Below, one piece after another: positions 26,261 through 34,612 of a DNA stretch of 64,000 nucleotides. Source of the stretch: Shewanella denitrificans OS217 (GTDB taxonomy: Bacteria > Pseudomonadota > Gammaproteobacteria > Enterobacterales > Shewanellaceae); NCBI RefSeq assembly GCF_000013765.1, contig NC_007954.1:3348001-3412000 (forward strand). The letters run 5' to 3'. The position numbers and the translations under genes were made by a program. Numbering within the stretch: the first letter of the stretch is position 1; the number at the start of each line of letters is the position of its first letter. The notes below the pieces were generated by a model, which saw only the letters and a program-made list of their open reading frames with translations, ran no database searches and was not told the origin of the DNA.

Positions 26261-26527
26261 ATGAACAAAAAAGTACTGATGATTGCTGGTGTTGCGATGA
26301 CTGCTTTATTAGGTGGCTGTGCTAACACTACCGCTCTTGAAGAGAGCGTTGCTAACCTAGGTAACAAAGTTGACCAACTATCTGCAGAAGTTGGTTCTTT
26401 AAAGTCTGAGCAAAGCAAGCTAGCCGTTGATGTTAAAGGCGCAAAAGCTGCTGCTATGGACGCACAAGCTGAAGCTAAACGTGCTAACGACCGTTTAGAC
26501 AACATGGCTTCTTCTTACAAAAAGTAA
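26261..26527 (+). CDS. lpp: Major outer-membrane lipoprotein Lpp
   Basis: An 88-residue Braun-type lipoprotein: signal peptide with lipobox LGGC (Cys at residue 20), then heptad repeats over about 25-78 giving a trimeric coiled coil, and C-terminal 'SSYKK', whose last lysine would be joined to peptidoglycan. It ties the outer membrane to the wall. AAGGGA lies seven bases before the ATG. The AT-rich 260 bp upstream is likely its promoter region, but I could not pick one -35/-10 pair with confidence. Confidence 0.95.
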   Translation: MNKKVLMIAGVAMTALLGGCANTTALEESVANLGNKVDQLSAEVGSLKSEQSKLAVDVKGAKAAAMDAQAEAKRANDRLDNMASSYKK

Positions 26528-26862
26528 GAATGTCAATAAAGAATTAGCTTATTCAATAGGTTGATTATTGGGGCTTGGTGATTGGGCGATACTATGAAAG
26601 TAGTAACACGCACAACATCAAGCCTTAATTATTTCTAGTCTTTTTTAAACAGCAGCAACAAACGCACTCCCTCTGTCTATTGCAACACCTCATCCTTCTT
26701 TAATGCTAATCCCTTTATTTGGATATTTTTATTCAAGTGCCTTTATCTAAGCCCTTTTATTTTAGTTTCTTTAACGCCATCCTTGGCTTTTGAAAAGATC
26801 AGCGGCTTCTACTTAGCACTAAAGTTTTCACACAGAGGTTTCCAAGCAAAATGCGCACAAGC
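26528..26862. other. Intergenic gap between lpp and rlmA
   Basis: These 335 bases hold no credible gene. The converging lpp and rlmA genes end on either side. I see no strong hairpin with a T-run, so the lpp terminator is not identified. Confidence 0.4.
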
Positions 26863-27687
26863 CTAAAGTAATTTCTTGGCTATCACTAAATTAAACTCAA
26901 ACTCTAACTTGAGGATAGCTTTACTCTTAATGCCATGTCTCAGCTCATCGTTTGCCCGCCAGCCAAAGGTGGACATGTCTAACAAGGTGATGGCTTGCTG
27001 ACCATCGATATCTTGAGTAAATTTAATTTGATGGGACTCAATCACTTGAATATTGTTAGGTAAATTAATCCCTTGCTGCTTCTCTGTTAGCTCTGGATAT
27101 ACCTCTTGCTTAAGCTGCCATAAATGACGTTCTGCAGGGATAAGCATAACAAGTATGCCGTCATCCTTAAGGATACGCTGACACTCCTTGCCTTTCAGTG
27201 GGCTGTCTAGAATCGTGATCACATCGACACTGTTATCCGCTATGGGTAACTTCTTCAATCCTGAGAGGATTAAATTTGCACGGGTCCCCGCCTTGGCAGC
27301 GGCAAACAAGGTATTTTCACTGTCATCTATGCCCCAGTGCTGGCCATTAAGTTCAGATAGGCTTGGCATTAACGCCCGTAAATAATAGCCATCACCACAT
27401 TGGTAATCCAAATGCTGTATTTGAGGCTTGTCCGCCAGCAGGCTCAATAACACCTCAGTAATTTTATTCACCACTGGAGTATATATTCCCGATGCCAGCA
27501 AGAAACGCTTGGCGCGCATTTTTTCGCGGCTTATGGCCTGCATCTTAGTTTTATTCGCCAACAGTAATGGCCAGTAACCTTCTTTATGACGATCATAATG
27601 ATGTTTATTTTCACAATAAAAACCCTGAGAAGCTTGATGCTGCTGTAGCGGAGTCATGCAAATAGGGCAAATCAACATAGAGGTCAT
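26863..27687 (-). CDS. rlmA: 23S rRNA (guanine-745 N1) methyltransferase
   Basis: About 274 residues. The N-terminal zinc ribbon has 'CPIC' followed by C and H in 'FYCENKHHYDRHKEGYWPLL'; the C-terminal part is a SAM-dependent methyltransferase with 'LDYQCGDGYYLRALM' as motif I. RlmA methylates helix 35 of 23S rRNA. I use the ATG at 27687 (GGTGG eight bases upstream), because the start five codons earlier lies inside the T-run of the upstream terminator. Confidence 0.88.
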   Translation of the reverse strand: MTSMLICPICMTPLQQHQASQGFYCENKHHYDRHKEGYWPLLLANKTKMQAISREKMRAKRFLLASGIYTPVVNKITEVLLSLLADKPQIQHLDYQCGDGYYLRALMPSLSELNGQHWGIDDSENTLFAAAKAGTRANLILSGLKKLPIADNSVDVITILDSPLKGKECQRILKDDGILVMLIPAERHLWQLKQEVYPELTEKQQGINLPNNIQVIESHQIKFTQDIDGQQAITLLDMSTFGWRANDELRHGIKSKAILKLEFEFNLVIAKKLL

Positions 27688-27699
27688 TATAAATACCAC

Positions 27700-27735
27700 C
27701 AAAATAAAAAGAGCCAGTTAAGGTTAACTGGCTCT
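27700..27735 (-). terminator. Terminator between uppP and rlmA
   Basis: AGAGCCAGTTAA / TTAACTGGCTCT, a perfect 12-bp stem with a two-base loop, followed on the minus strand by TTTTTATTTT. It separates uppP from rlmA. A second weaker inverted repeat, ACAGTTAA/TTAACTGT, lies at about 27818-27843, close to the uppP stop. Confidence 0.85.
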
Positions 27736-27860
27736 GAAATATTAGCCAAAAGATGAACAAACACACTCATCGGCTTATAAAAATAAACTGAACCATTAAG
27801 ACTCAGCCTGAAGTGAGACAGTTAACCTAAAGGGTTTAACTGTGACTTTAAAAAAGTCGC

Positions 27861-28661
27861 TTACCAAAGGATCAATGCAAATAACACTGAACCTAAGATC
27901 AAACGGTAAATCACAAAGGGGGTCATGCCCATGCGGCTAATGTATTTAAGGAAATAATAAATACAGGCATAAGCCGCAAGGAATGACACTAGCATCCCTA
28001 TACCTAGGGCTTGGTAATCTATAGCTTCTGGGCTTTCAACGAGATCTTTAGTCACTAAAATCGCCGCCCCTAAGCCCACAGGCACAGACATTAAAAATGA
28101 AAACTTAGCTGCAGCCTCTCGACTTAAACCTAACATGAGCGCAGCAGTCATGGTGGCACCTGAGCGGGACGTACCAGGGATAATGGCTAACGCTTGGGCA
28201 AAGCCTATCAATAATGCCTTTCGCCAGCCAGTTTGGTACACAGTAAGCTCTGAACGGGACATTCTATCGGCCCACCAAAGCAGTAGACCAAAAATGATGG
28301 TGGTACTGGCAATCACTGTGGTATTTCTTAAATGAGTCGCGATAAAGTCTTTCGCGGCGAAGCCAAAAATAACCGCTGGGATAGTCGCTAGAATAATCCA
28401 CCATGCAAGCTTGCTCTCATTACTTTGCTCACCTTTTACTAAGCTCAGCACCCAAGCTTTAGCCATAGTCCACAGATCATGGCGAAAATAAATGACCACA
28501 GCCAATAATGAGCCGGTGTTCACTGCGACATCGAAAGAAAAGCCTTGATCTTTCCAGCCTAATAATTGCGACGGCAAAATAAGGTGAGCTGAACTAGAAA
28601 TGGGCAGAAATTCGGTAAGACCTTGAATTAAAGCCAGTAAAATTATTTGAAACGTTTCCAT
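27861..28661 (-). CDS. uppP: Undecaprenyl-diphosphatase (BacA/UppP)
   Basis: A 266-residue polytopic membrane enzyme that converts undecaprenyl diphosphate to the monophosphate for wall synthesis. Both family motifs are present: 'LTEFLPISSSAHL' near the N-terminus and 'PGTSRSGATM' in the middle. Length is normal. Loss or excess of this family affects bacitracin sensitivity. Confidence 0.96.
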   Translation of the reverse strand: METFQIILLALIQGLTEFLPISSSAHLILPSQLLGWKDQGFSFDVAVNTGSLLAVVIYFRHDLWTMAKAWVLSLVKGEQSNESKLAWWIILATIPAVIFGFAAKDFIATHLRNTTVIASTTIIFGLLLWWADRMSRSELTVYQTGWRKALLIGFAQALAIIPGTSRSGATMTAALMLGLSREAAAKFSFLMSVPVGLGAAILVTKDLVESPEAIDYQALGIGMLVSFLAAYACIYYFLKYISRMGMTPFVIYRLILGSVLFALILW

Positions 28662-28721
28662 GTTGTTCCTAAAAAGAAAATAGTGTCTATGGGGCTAAGG
28701 TTGTAATCTGGCTCAAGGTCT

Positions 28722-28797
28722 TTATTTCACTCAGGCCTTATCTATGGCTCAAGGCTGTTTACAAGCTCAAGCTTTATATATAGCTCAAGGCTGTTTA
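28722..28797. repeat. Short imperfect tandem repeats at the folK 3' end
   Basis: Units of the form GGCTCAAGGCTGTTTAC recur: GCTCAAGGCTGTTTAC appears exactly twice, 46 bases apart, with shorter variants between (CTGGCTCAAGG, AAGCTCAAGC). The last unit runs into the folK stop codon and its Pro-Gln-Pro-Glu-Pro tail. Confidence 0.55.
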
Positions 28798-29295
28798 CGG
28801 CTCGGGCTGTGGAAAATCAAAAGCGATAGGCCAAATGTGCTGACTCTGCTTATCAAATTCATCCCACAGACTTAAATAAGTCTTTTTCACCAGCGGATGA
28901 AGTTCATTGGGGATAAGTTCAGCTAAAGGCCAGAGCACGAAGGCATTATATAGGATTTCACCGCGAGGCAATACAATAGGCAACTGACAAACTGCATCAT
29001 CATAGAGGAGTAAATCAAGATCTAAACTGCGAGGGCTAAACTTCTTCGCCTGCACTTGCCTGCCATTGTCTTGCTCTATTTGCTTGAATAAAGCGTTCAC
29101 TTCGGCGATTGAAAGCTCAGTCTCTGCGCCTATGACCATATTTAAAAAGTTAGTGCCATTAAATCCCACGGCCTCACTCTCAAATACCCGAGATAATTGC
29201 AACGCTCCTAAATGGCGCTGCAAATCGGCAACCCCAGCAATAACATGGCGTTCAGGCTCAACATTGGTGCCTAAACTAATATAAATACGTGCCAT
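28795..29295 (-). CDS. folK: 2-amino-4-hydroxy-6-hydroxymethyldihydropteridine diphosphokinase
   Basis: A 166-residue HPPK enzyme, transferring pyrophosphate to the folate precursor. It begins 'IYISLGTNVEPERH' (substrate loop), and has 'FLNMVIGAETELS' and 'KFSPRSLDLDLLLYDD', the HPPK signature. The C-terminus ends in a short repeat-derived proline tail. It lies downstream of folB on the same strand. Confidence 0.95.
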   Translation of the reverse strand: MARIYISLGTNVEPERHVIAGVADLQRHLGALQLSRVFESEAVGFNGTNFLNMVIGAETELSIAEVNALFKQIEQDNGRQVQAKKFSPRSLDLDLLLYDDAVCQLPIVLPRGEILYNAFVLWPLAELIPNELHPLVKKTYLSLWDEFDKQSQHIWPIAFDFPQPEP

Positions 29296-29355
29296 CTTCG
29301 GCCTACATCCTATCGATTAATCAAGACTCATGGGTTCATGGGGTTATACATGGGG

Positions 29356-29709
29356 TTATAGTCGACCACGTTCAATTTCAACACCCACAGAAGCGGCGTG
29401 GGGAATGGCCCCAGGCTTCATCACCACCACCTTGACCCAAGGCACATTAAACTCAGTTTGCACACATTGAGCAATCATTTCTGCTACAGTTTCAATGAGC
29501 TCTATCGGTTTTTCAGTAATAAGCTGAGTGAGGCACTTAGAGACAGTCTCATAGCAAAGTGCATGTTGATAATTATCTGCCGCAGCGGCGGCACTATTAT
29601 CCCAAGCCATGTCTAAATCCACCAATAAGGTCTGATGGATTTGCTTTTCCCACTCATAGATCCCAATCACAGTTTCTATGCTTAATTGTCGTATTAATAC
29701 CTTATCCAT
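29356..29709 (-). CDS. folB: Dihydroneopterin aldolase
   Basis: A 117-residue enzyme of folate synthesis. 'IRQLSIETVIGIYEWEKQ' is the typical N-terminus, and 'ETVAEMIAQCVQTEF' and 'VKVVVMKPGAIPHAASVGVEIER' are conserved blocks with the catalytic lysine in the last. ATG 29709 is chosen because GGAG lies five bases before it; an upstream TTG frame start includes that ribosome-binding site. folK follows 60 bases later. Confidence 0.94.
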   Translation of the reverse strand: MDKVLIRQLSIETVIGIYEWEKQIHQTLLVDLDMAWDNSAAAAADNYQHALCYETVSKCLTQLITEKPIELIETVAEMIAQCVQTEFNVPWVKVVVMKPGAIPHAASVGVEIERGRL

Positions 29710-29954
29710 GAGTTCTCCAAGCAATTTAACTTGAGGTCGGCGCAGCTGACAAATTAATTCAAGATATAATGCAGTTATTCACGATTTGGCCTTTTTCCAA
29801 CGGCGTTAAAGCAGTAGGATAGGCTCAGTAATTAAGCAGGTATAGTGACTTTTATTCACACTACAAGCGCACACTGACAATAATGAATCTTGAATATTCT
29901 CGAGCACAATAAATTCATGGGCGATAATACCCTAAGAAGAGTAAGGAAACCAAT

Positions 29955-30569
29955 TTGAGCGCAGTGACTATCACCATTTTGATGATCTTAGGCGCCTACT
30001 TAGCCGGTTCGATATCAAGTGCGGTTTTAGTATGTAGGCTAAGAGGCTTACCCGACCCCAGAACTAATGGTTCAGGTAACCCAGGCGCCACCAATGTGCT
30101 GCGCATAGGTGGCTTAAGTTCGGCCGTCATGGTGTTGTTATTTGATATGCTAAAAGGCGCCATTCCCTCATACATTAGCTATAAACTGGGCTTAGATTCT
30201 GTCTATCTTGGACTCGTTGCGGTGGCGGCCTGTCTTGGGCATATTTTCCCGATATTTTTTGCCTTTAAAGGCGGAAAAGGCGTCGCAACGGCTTTTGGTG
30301 CTATGGCCCCCATAGGTGAAGACTTAGCCTTATTCTTGCTCGCCACTTGGTTGGTGTTTGCTCTCATCACTCGCTACTCGTCTGTGGCTGCCATTATCGC
30401 CGCCTCCTTAGCGCCCCTTTATACTTGGTGGCTCGACGAAAGGTTTACTATTCCTGTTGCCATGTTATCGGTGCTGATTGTCATACGTCACAAAGACAAC
30501 ATACACAGACTCTGGACAGGGGAAGAGACTAAACTCTCACGTAAGAAGCGAGATAAAAAAACCACATAA
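29955..30569 (+). CDS. plsY: Acyl-phosphate:glycerol-3-phosphate acyltransferase
   Basis: A 204-residue inner-membrane enzyme making lysophosphatidate with acyl phosphate. The three motifs are visible: '[12 protein letters not shown]', '[12 protein letters not shown]' and '[12 protein letters not shown]'. It starts with TTG; AAGGA seven bases upstream supports that. It diverges from folB, as plsY does in many gammaproteobacteria. Confidence 0.96.
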
Positions 30570-30604
30570 AAAAGCTTAAGTCACCAACCTGACAACTTAA
30601 GCTT
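30565..30604 (-). terminator. Terminator of tsaD
   Basis: AAGCTTAAGT / ACTTAAGCTT, a perfect 10-bp stem, followed on the minus strand by TTTTTTAT. The T-run overlaps the plsY stop codon on the other strand. Confidence 0.75.
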
Positions 30605-30681
30605 AATCCGCATATCAACAATCAAACTCTTTTTCTAAGCTTGGATCTTATGCATCAACGACCAGTATATCAACGATAAGG

Positions 30682-31698
30682 TTAATCTACTGCTGGCAAA
30701 CTATCCAGCGGCCATCTGGGCTGACCTTTAACGCTTAAATCCTCTACCTGCCCCGCCTTTAAGCGCTGTAAACCGGCGTAGGCTATCATAGCGCCGTTAT
30801 CGGTACAGAACTCACCCCTAGGGTAATACACTCTGCCGCCTAAACTTGTCATCAATTCAGCTAAGGTTTCTCGCAAGCGAGTATTGGCACTCACGCCGCC
30901 GGCAATCACTAAGCGGTTATAACCGGTTTGCTTAAGCGCACGGCGACACTTTATCGCCAAGGTATCCACAACGGCTTCTTCGAATGCACGGGCAATATTG
31001 GCGCGGGTCTGATGATCATCGGGTTCAGCCATTATGGTATTGGCCGTAAAGGTTTTAAGGCCTGAAAAACTAAAATCAAGCCCAGGCCTGTCTGTCATAG
31101 GCCTGGGGAACTTATAACCTGCGGGCACACCTTCACTTGCCAATTTGGCAAGTCTTGGGCCACCTGGATAATCAAGCCCCATGAGTTTGGCGGTTTTATC
31201 GAAGGCTTCACCGGCGGCATCATCCACTGACTCACCCAGCACTTCATAGCGGCCTATACCATCCACTTTCACTAACATGGAATGACCGCCACTGACTAAT
31301 AAAGCTACAAAAGGGTACTCGGGAGCATCATCTTCTAACATGGGTGCTAGCAAATGCCCTTCCATGTGATGCACGCCCACCGCAGGCTTGCCCCAAGCAT
31401 AAGCTAAAGAACGGCCGACACAGGCACCTACCAATAAGGCACCAATTAACCCTGGGCCCTTAGTATAAGCAACACCATCGAGTTCATTGGCACTGGTATT
31501 GGCATCTAAGAGCGCCTGTTTGATAAGTGGTACTATTTTACGTACGTGATCCCGAGATGCCAATTCCGGCACCACGCCACCATAATCCGCATGTAGCTTG
31601 ACTTGGCTATAGAGTTTATGTGACAACAAACCGAGTTTGTCATCATAAACCGCAATACCCGTCTCATCACAAGAGGTCTCAATACCTAGCACCCGCAT
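30682..31698 (-). CDS. tsaD: tRNA N6-threonylcarbamoyladenosine transferase TsaD
   Basis: A 338-residue Kae1/TsaD protein that transfers threonylcarbamoyl to A37 of ANN-decoding tRNAs. It opens 'MRVLGIETSCDETGIAVYD', has the metal-binding 'HHMEGH' motif and 'ALLVSGGHSML'. Length is normal. It diverges from rpsU, a common gammaproteobacterial arrangement. Confidence 0.97.
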   Translation of the reverse strand: MRVLGIETSCDETGIAVYDDKLGLLSHKLYSQVKLHADYGGVVPELASRDHVRKIVPLIKQALLDANTSANELDGVAYTKGPGLIGALLVGACVGRSLAYAWGKPAVGVHHMEGHLLAPMLEDDAPEYPFVALLVSGGHSMLVKVDGIGRYEVLGESVDDAAGEAFDKTAKLMGLDYPGGPRLAKLASEGVPAGYKFPRPMTDRPGLDFSFSGLKTFTANTIMAEPDDHQTRANIARAFEEAVVDTLAIKCRRALKQTGYNRLVIAGGVSANTRLRETLAELMTSLGGRVYYPRGEFCTDNGAMIAYAGLQRLKAGQVEDLSVKGQPRWPLDSLPAVD

Positions 31699-31858
31699 AG
31701 TGTCTCATCTTTTGTTAAAAAATCTGGGGGCCAATTCTACCCCTTGGCATGCTAATACGCCAGCCAGTTCCCCCCTTATTCTAGATAATAACAACCACTA
31801 TCTATGGCGTAAATTCAGGCTATACTGCAGCCATAGTCGAGGCATGTGAGTTAAGGGG

Positions 31859-31888
31859 TTTACAAACGAGCCTGCTTCGGTGTAAAAT
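31859..31888 (+). promoter_or_regulatory. Candidate rpsU promoter
   Basis: TTTACA at 31859-31864 and TAAAAT at 31883-31888 with an 18-bp spacer fit a sigma-70 promoter about 80 bases upstream of rpsU. This is a visual match only. Confidence 0.4.
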
Positions 31889-31971
31889 TCCGCACCATTT
31901 TAAATAGCCTTGGTTTCTTTAATCAAAGATTGAAGAGAACCGATATAACTACACCTAAGGGGTGATGGCGT

Positions 31972-32187
31972 ATGCCAATAATTAAAGTACGTGAAAACGA
32001 ACCATTCGACGTAGCTCTACGTCGTTTCAAGCGCTCTTGTGAAAAAGCAGGTATCCTAGCTGATGTGCGTGCTCGTGAATTCTACGAGAAGCCAACAACT
32101 GCACGTAAGCGCGCAAAAGCGGCAGCAGTTAAGCGTTTAGCTAAGAAGCTTTCTCGCGAAAACGCACGTCGCGTACGTTTATATTAA
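31972..32187 (+). CDS. rpsU: 30S ribosomal protein S21
   Basis: A 71-residue basic protein of the small subunit, needed for initiation on natural mRNAs. The sequence 'PIIKVRENEPFDVALRRFKRSCEKAG' and the Lys/Arg-rich tail are typical. AAGGGGTGATGG precedes the ATG. It is the first gene of the macromolecular synthesis operon. Confidence 0.98.
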   Translation: MPIIKVRENEPFDVALRRFKRSCEKAGILADVRAREFYEKPTTARKRAKAAAVKRLAKKLSRENARRVRLY

Positions 32188-32194
32188 TCTTATT

Positions 32195-32638
32195 ATGAGC
32201 CTAATTGATCAGCTAAAAGACCAAATGAAAGACGCTATGCGTGCCAAAGAAAAGGTACGCTTAGGGACAATTCGCATGGCACTGGCCGCCATCAAGCAAA
32301 TCGAAGTGGATACCCGCGAAGAATTGACTGATGAACAAGCCATAGCTGTCTTAACCAAAATGGTAAAGCAACGCCGTGATTCTATTGCTCAATATGAAGC
32401 AGCAGGTCGTCCGGAGTTAGCAGCAATTGAAGCAGAAGAGATTCAAGTTATTGAAACTTTCCTGCCTACGCCTCTTAGCGAGGCTGAAGTTGCCGCATTA
32501 CTTGATGAAGCTATCCTAGCGGTAGGTGCATCATCCATGGCGGATATGGGCAAAGTGATGGGAGCATTAAAAGCTAAAGTGCAAGGCCGTGCAGATATGG
32601 GCGCCATTGGCGCACTCATTCGCGCAAAATTGCAATAA
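32195..32638 (+). CDS. yqeY: GatB/YqeY domain protein
   Basis: A 147-residue YqeY-family protein, related to the C-terminal tRNA-binding domain of GatB. 'MSLIDQLKDQMKDAMRAKEKVRLGTIRM' and 'VIETFLPTPLSEAEV' are typical. Its exact role is unknown. It lies eight bases after rpsU and is placed between rpsU and dnaG as in many gammaproteobacteria. Confidence 0.93.
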   Translation: MSLIDQLKDQMKDAMRAKEKVRLGTIRMALAAIKQIEVDTREELTDEQAIAVLTKMVKQRRDSIAQYEAAGRPELAAIEAEEIQVIETFLPTPLSEAEVAALLDEAILAVGASSMADMGKVMGALKAKVQGRADMGAIGALIRAKLQ

Positions 32639-32659
32639 TTAGCCTTTAATGAATGAATG

Positions 32660-32689
32660 AGCCGTGCATCTGCACGGCTTGTTTGTTTA
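32660..32689 (+). terminator. Intra-operon terminator/attenuator before dnaG
   Basis: AGCCGTGCA-TC-TGCACGGCT, a perfect 9-bp stem, followed by TGTTTGTTTAT. It would reduce read-through from abundant rpsU transcripts into dnaG, as an internal terminator does in the E. coli operon. Confidence 0.75.
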
Positions 32690-32732
32690 TACCACCGAGA
32701 CAAAGGTATCACAGCGAGAACAATAATAATCC

Positions 32733-34457
32733 ATGGCAATCCCCCGCGATTTTATTAATGAGCTTATTGCTCGTACTGACATAGTCGAGCTTATCGACCG
32801 TAAAGTACCATTAAAAAAAGCTGGGAAAAACCATTCGGCTTGTTGTCCTTTTCACAGTGAAAAATCTCCTTCTTTCACCGTCAGTAGAGACAAGCAATTC
32901 TATCACTGCTTCGGTTGTGGCGTTCATGGCAATGCCATTGATTTTATAATGGAATATGACAGATTAGAATTTGTCGATGCCATAGAAGAACTCGCTGGAC
33001 AACTGGGGTTAGCCGTTCCGCAAGAGCAAGGAACGGGCAATAGAGTCGATCAAGGCTTAAGCCGAGATCTGTATCAACTAATGGAAGAAGCGAAACTCTT
33101 CTACCAAAGCCAATTACGCCAACATGCTGACAAGCAAAAAGTCATCGATTACTTAGCCATGCGTGGCTTGAGTGAAGATGTCATCGAGCATTTTGGCATA
33201 GGGTTTGCCCCCGATGGCTGGGATGGATTACTGAGCCGTTATCGCCAGCATCCTCAATCCCAAGATAAGCTGCTGACCGCCGGCATGCTAATCGCCAATG
33301 ATAGCGGCAAACGCTACGACAGATTTCGTGACCGATTAATGTTTCCTATCAGGGACAGACGCGGACGTGTAGTCGGCTTTGGTGGACGAGTTTTAGGAGA
33401 AGGTACGCCAAAGTACTTGAATTCTCCAGAAACGCCCATATTTCATAAGGGTAATGAGCTTTACGGCTTGTATGAGTTAAAGCAGCGTCACCGCGATCCA
33501 GAACAAGTACTCATTGTTGAAGGTTATATGGACGTGGTGGCATTGGCCCAATTTGGGGTGGATTATGCTGTCGCCTCACTGGGTACCTCGACTACAGCCG
33601 AACAATTTCAGTTATTGGTTCGTAGCGCCAAAGAAGTCATTTGTTGCTATGACGGTGACAGAGCAGGCCGCGAAGCCGCATGGCGAGCACTAGAAACCGC
33701 ATTGCCGCTACTAAAACCTGGCGATAAGGTACGCTTTATGTTCGTGCCTCAAGGTGAAGACCCTGATTCCATGGTGCGCAAAGTCGGCAAAGACGCCTTC
33801 GAACAAGCCATGAAGCAAGCGCTAAGTTTACCTGAGTTCTTGTTTGACACCTTGGCCAGTAACTATGGCACTGATAAAGGTGACTTAGCAAAACAAGCCA
33901 TCGGCTTAATTGAAAAAGTGCAAGACAGCGTGCTGCAAAACTTATTGCTGGAAAATCTAGCCCACAAGCTAGGCATGAACAGTGCAGACGATCTGAAAAA
34001 GAAATTTGGCTTCACAGTCAAGCAGTCACAGACAGTAAATAGTAAAGGCTTACAAGGCCGTGGTACGCCACTGCGCTTAGCTATAGCCTTACTGGTGCAA
34101 CATCCAGATTTAGGACTTTCCTTGGCACCGCAGCCAGCGTTAGCCCATTTACAACTTGCAGGTATAGAATTACTCAACCACCTGCTAACAGTCACTCGAG
34201 AAGAAAAGTTAAACAGCGCACAACTACTTGAATTGCACAGAGAACACCCGCAAAAGGCGACTCTGATAAAATTGGCCCAATGGGACCATCAAGTGGCGGA
34301 TGATAACTTAATTCAAGAGTTTAGGCAGAGTTTGATTTGGCTGAACAATCAATATATTGAACAGCGATATCAAGAGCTTAGCCTAAAGCAGACCTTAACC
34401 AAAGCCGAGAAAGTACAATTGCAAAAGCTGATTTCCATCATGAAAGGCTTAAGCTAA
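32733..34457 (+). CDS. dnaG: DNA primase DnaG
   Basis: A 574-residue primase making RNA primers at the replication fork. The N-terminal CHC2 zinc finger is seen in 'CCPFHSEKSPSFTVSRDKQFYHCFGCG'. The central Toprim domain has 'LIVEGYMDVV' and 'VICCYDGDRAG'. The C-terminal part (from about 430) is the DnaB-binding domain. Length is close to the E. coli enzyme. Confidence 0.98.
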   Translation: MAIPRDFINELIARTDIVELIDRKVPLKKAGKNHSACCPFHSEKSPSFTVSRDKQFYHCFGCGVHGNAIDFIMEYDRLEFVDAIEELAGQLGLAVPQEQGTGNRVDQGLSRDLYQLMEEAKLFYQSQLRQHADKQKVIDYLAMRGLSEDVIEHFGIGFAPDGWDGLLSRYRQHPQSQDKLLTAGMLIANDSGKRYDRFRDRLMFPIRDRRGRVVGFGGRVLGEGTPKYLNSPETPIFHKGNELYGLYELKQRHRDPEQVLIVEGYMDVVALAQFGVDYAVASLGTSTTAEQFQLLVRSAKEVICCYDGDRAGREAAWRALETALPLLKPGDKVRFMFVPQGEDPDSMVRKVGKDAFEQAMKQALSLPEFLFDTLASNYGTDKGDLAKQAIGLIEKVQDSVLQNLLLENLAHKLGMNSADDLKKKFGFTVKQSQTVNSKGLQGRGTPLRLAIALLVQHPDLGLSLAPQPALAHLQLAGIELLNHLLTVTREEKLNSAQLLELHREHPQKATLIKLAQWDHQVADDNLIQEFRQSLIWLNNQYIEQRYQELSLKQTLTKAEKVQLQKLISIMKGLS

Positions 34458-34612
34458 CTCGACTGAGTTAAGATCTGCTAAAAAATATACATAAAAGCAA
34501 AGTCATGGACTAGCGAAGCTAAGCCCAGACAGCTATAATTAACGGTTTTCGCGGCACAAGGCAAAAGCCTGCGCCCTATCGTTGTAACAGTTACCCAACT
34601 TGGATGATATCT

